Positions 6,799-7,889 of a stretch of 7,889 nucleotides of DNA are shown piece by piece (position 1 is the stretch's first letter; each line of letters opens with the position of its first letter). The notes under the pieces were generated by a model. It was not told the origin of the DNA and did not search any database. It was given only the letters and a program-made list of their open reading frames with translations. The translations under genes and the position numbers were made by a program. The DNA lies in assembly GCA_014728765.1 (NCBI GenBank), contig WJLA01000093.1, positions 1 through 7,889 of the forward strand, written 5' to 3'. The DNA is from Candidatus Peregrinibacteria bacterium. Its GTDB lineage: Bacteria > Patescibacteriota > Gracilibacteria > UBA1369.

Positions 6799-7889
6799 TT
6801 TTTGATTTTGGTATTTTTATTTTTTCTCCTTTTTTAACTGAATAAGGTGCTTTAATATGATTTATTTTTGCCAAAATTTTCCAAGCAATTTTGTTCTTTT
6901 CGGCTATTTCTTCCAAGGTTTCGTTTTCTTCCACGGTATAGAAATCTGAATTAAGACTTAGTCTATGAATTTTTATTCTTTGATAAAATAAATATCCTAT
7001 CAAAATAGCAAATATCAATAATGTTGAATTGATCCAAATCCATGGCAAAAGGATAATATTCAGGCTAAATTCTTCGAATTTTGCAGATCCTTTGAGATTT
7101 CCCATTCTTCCTTGATTAATCTCTTCAAAATATACTTTTATTTTGGCGTTAAAAGATCCGAATCTGCCTTGATGATTCCAGTCTACTGTCGGATTTATGG
7201 AAGAATCCGGTAAAGATTTTCCAATCTCCTTGTTGATGGTTTCAATAATGTTTCCGTTTAAATCATAGATTGTGATGTTGACATTTGGTACATAAGCCAT
7301 ATTACCGTGATTTTCTATTTTAAATTTAAACCTTACTTGATTTTTATCTGAAATTTGATGATCAAAATCGGTAACTTTAACGTCTTCAATCACTTCACCG
7401 GGAATAGTTAAATAAATTCTGTTGCCGGTGCGGGTTTTAACATGAATCTGTTGTTTGCAATCAGCCGGATTTTTTGTACATTCTCCATTCAGTTCTTCTT
7501 TGATGATACCTCCAAAATATTGTCCCGGAGCAATTTCATCCGGAATGCTGATTAAAAAGTCAATTTCTTTACTTTCGTTTGGTTCCAAATTGATTTGATT
7601 TTGTTCGATTTTGGTCCATTTTCCTATTCCATATTGCTCCTCTTGAGCAGATTTGATAATGAAACTTCCAGCATCATTATTTGTTGCGTCCGCAGCATAT
7701 AGTTTAACTTCAACCTCTTTATCAGATGTATTATTGAGTACTATCGTATCTGTAGCAATGCCGCCCGCAGGTTCTTCAAATTGATACCAGCTTCTGTTTT
7801 CTGTGTATGGATCAGGATTTTTTAATGACATGATGACATTTTTGCTTGCGAGTGTCGAAGCGGGTAAAAATGTCATAAAAAGGGCTAAA
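6788..7889 (-). CDS. DUF916/WxLIP-like membrane protein with C-terminal LysM domain, N-terminus truncated by window edge
   Basis: The first ATG in the window (7876-7874) gives 362 residues, but the frame stays open upstream and adds L-A-L-F before that Met. The resulting stretch up to PASTLA-SKN looks like the end of a signal-peptide core, so the true start lies beyond the edge. Numbered from the in-window Met: a WxLIP-like beta-sandwich at about 18-158 with the shared 46-residue block at 83-128 (W87) and RTGNRIYLTI at 149-158; a C133-x6-C140 loop (CTKNPADC); a second Ig-like domain at about 165-270 (ENHGN, IYDLNGN); one TM helix at about 274-298; a basic stretch (QRIKIHR); and a LysM domain at about 311-355 (FYTVEENETLEEIAEKN to VKKGEKIKIP). 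The two Ig-like domains match the DUF916/DUF3324 layout of WxLIP proteins, which bridge peptidoglycan and WxL proteins. The order TM then LysM puts the LysM on the cytoplasmic side if the signal peptide is cleaved normally. It is the first gene of the operon visible here. Confidence 0.85.
   Translation of the reverse strand, partial: LALFMTFLPASTLASKNVIMSLKNPDPYTENRSWYQFEEPAGGIATDTIVLNNTSDKEVEVKLYAADATNNDAGSFIIKSAQEEQYGIGKWTKIEQNQINLEPNESKEIDFLISIPDEIAPGQYFGGIIKEELNGECTKNPADCKQQIHVKTRTGNRIYLTIPGEVIEDVKVTDFDHQISDKNQVRFKFKIENHGNMAYVPNVNITIYDLNGNIIETINKEIGKSLPDSSINPTVDWNHQGRFGSFNAKIKVYFEEINQGRMGNLKGSAKFEEFSLNIILLPWIWINSTLLIFAILIGYLFYQRIKIHRLSLNSDFYTVEENETLEEIAEKNKIAWKILAKINHIKAPYSVKKGEKIKIPKSKNES

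Larger units (their letters stand above)
201..7889 (-). other. Five-gene WxL/WxLIP-like surface-protein operon (promoter outside window)
   Basis: All five minus-strand genes run head to tail with junctions of 11-base overlap (6788-6798), 4-base ATGA overlap (3634-3637), 11-base overlap using Met8 or 32-base using Met1 (3032-3042 or 3032-3063), and a 1-base gap (2430). No gap is large enough for an internal promoter or terminator, and the starts lack clear Shine-Dalgarno sequences. This points to one transcript with coupled translation. Domain types alternate along it: WxLIP-like plus LysM, repeats plus WxL-like, WxLIP-like plus TM, WxL-like, then a WxLIP-like/WxL-like fusion. That makes three copies of each module. 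Confidence 0.8.

Noticed and set aside
6826..6830. AGGAG on the minus strand as Shine-Dalgarno for the 1054 aa gene
   Set aside because: It lies 27 bases before the ATG, too far to position that start, and is explained by Gly-Glu codons in the LysM domain.
6788..7876. Taking the ATG at 7876-7874 as the true start of the first operon gene
   Set aside because: The frame continues upstream to the window edge with L-A-L-F, and using this Met would cut the signal-peptide core and leave no basic n-region.

Overview
The window is AT-rich bacterial DNA. It holds the 3' end of one plus-strand gene (an O-methyltransferase-like protein) and, convergent to it, a tightly packed minus-strand operon of five genes. 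In transcription order these lie at 7889-6788, 6798-3634, 3637-3032, 3063-2431 (probably starting at 3042) and 2429-201. All five products carry or imply Sec signal peptides, none has a lipobox cysteine or an LPXTG sorting signal, and all look extracytoplasmic or membrane-anchored. Adjacent genes overlap by 11, 4 and 11 (or 32) bases or are 1 base apart, so they are probably co-transcribed and translationally coupled. The operon promoter and first start codon lie beyond the right edge.

Two domain families alternate. The first is a DUF916/WxLIP-like beta-sandwich module, found in the 362+ aa protein, the 201 aa protein and the N-terminal half of the 742 aa protein. These three share an ungapped 46-residue block followed by an R/K-x-G-x-R-[VI]-Y strand. 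The second is a WxL-like C-terminal module, found at the end of the 1054 aa protein, in nearly all of the 210 aa protein and at the end of the 742 aa protein. These three share an ungapped 29-residue C-terminal block. In two of them the tryptophans that name the WxL family appear to be phenylalanines (FSLTV/FTLA and FSVTV/FTIA). The layout resembles the WxL/WxLIP (csc-type) surface clusters of low-GC Gram-positives, but anchoring uses transmembrane helices and a LysM domain instead of sortase signals.

Proposed working model (inference): the WxLIP-like proteins are membrane-anchored receptors, and the WxL-like proteins dock on them or on peptidoglycan. The largest one displays a long repeat region, about 14 propeller-type repeats, at the cell surface. 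The 742 aa protein carries both partners in one chain, joined through two membrane helices.

Organism: the sequence suggests a monoderm-type or small-genome bacterium. A candidate-phyla (Patescibacteria-like) origin is plausible from the AT-richness and the membrane-anchored Ig-like/LysM architecture, but nothing here proves it. UGA works as a stop at 3634-3636, which argues against lineages that read UGA as glycine. I see no RNA genes, mobile elements, CRISPR arrays or long non-coding stretches; almost every base is coding.
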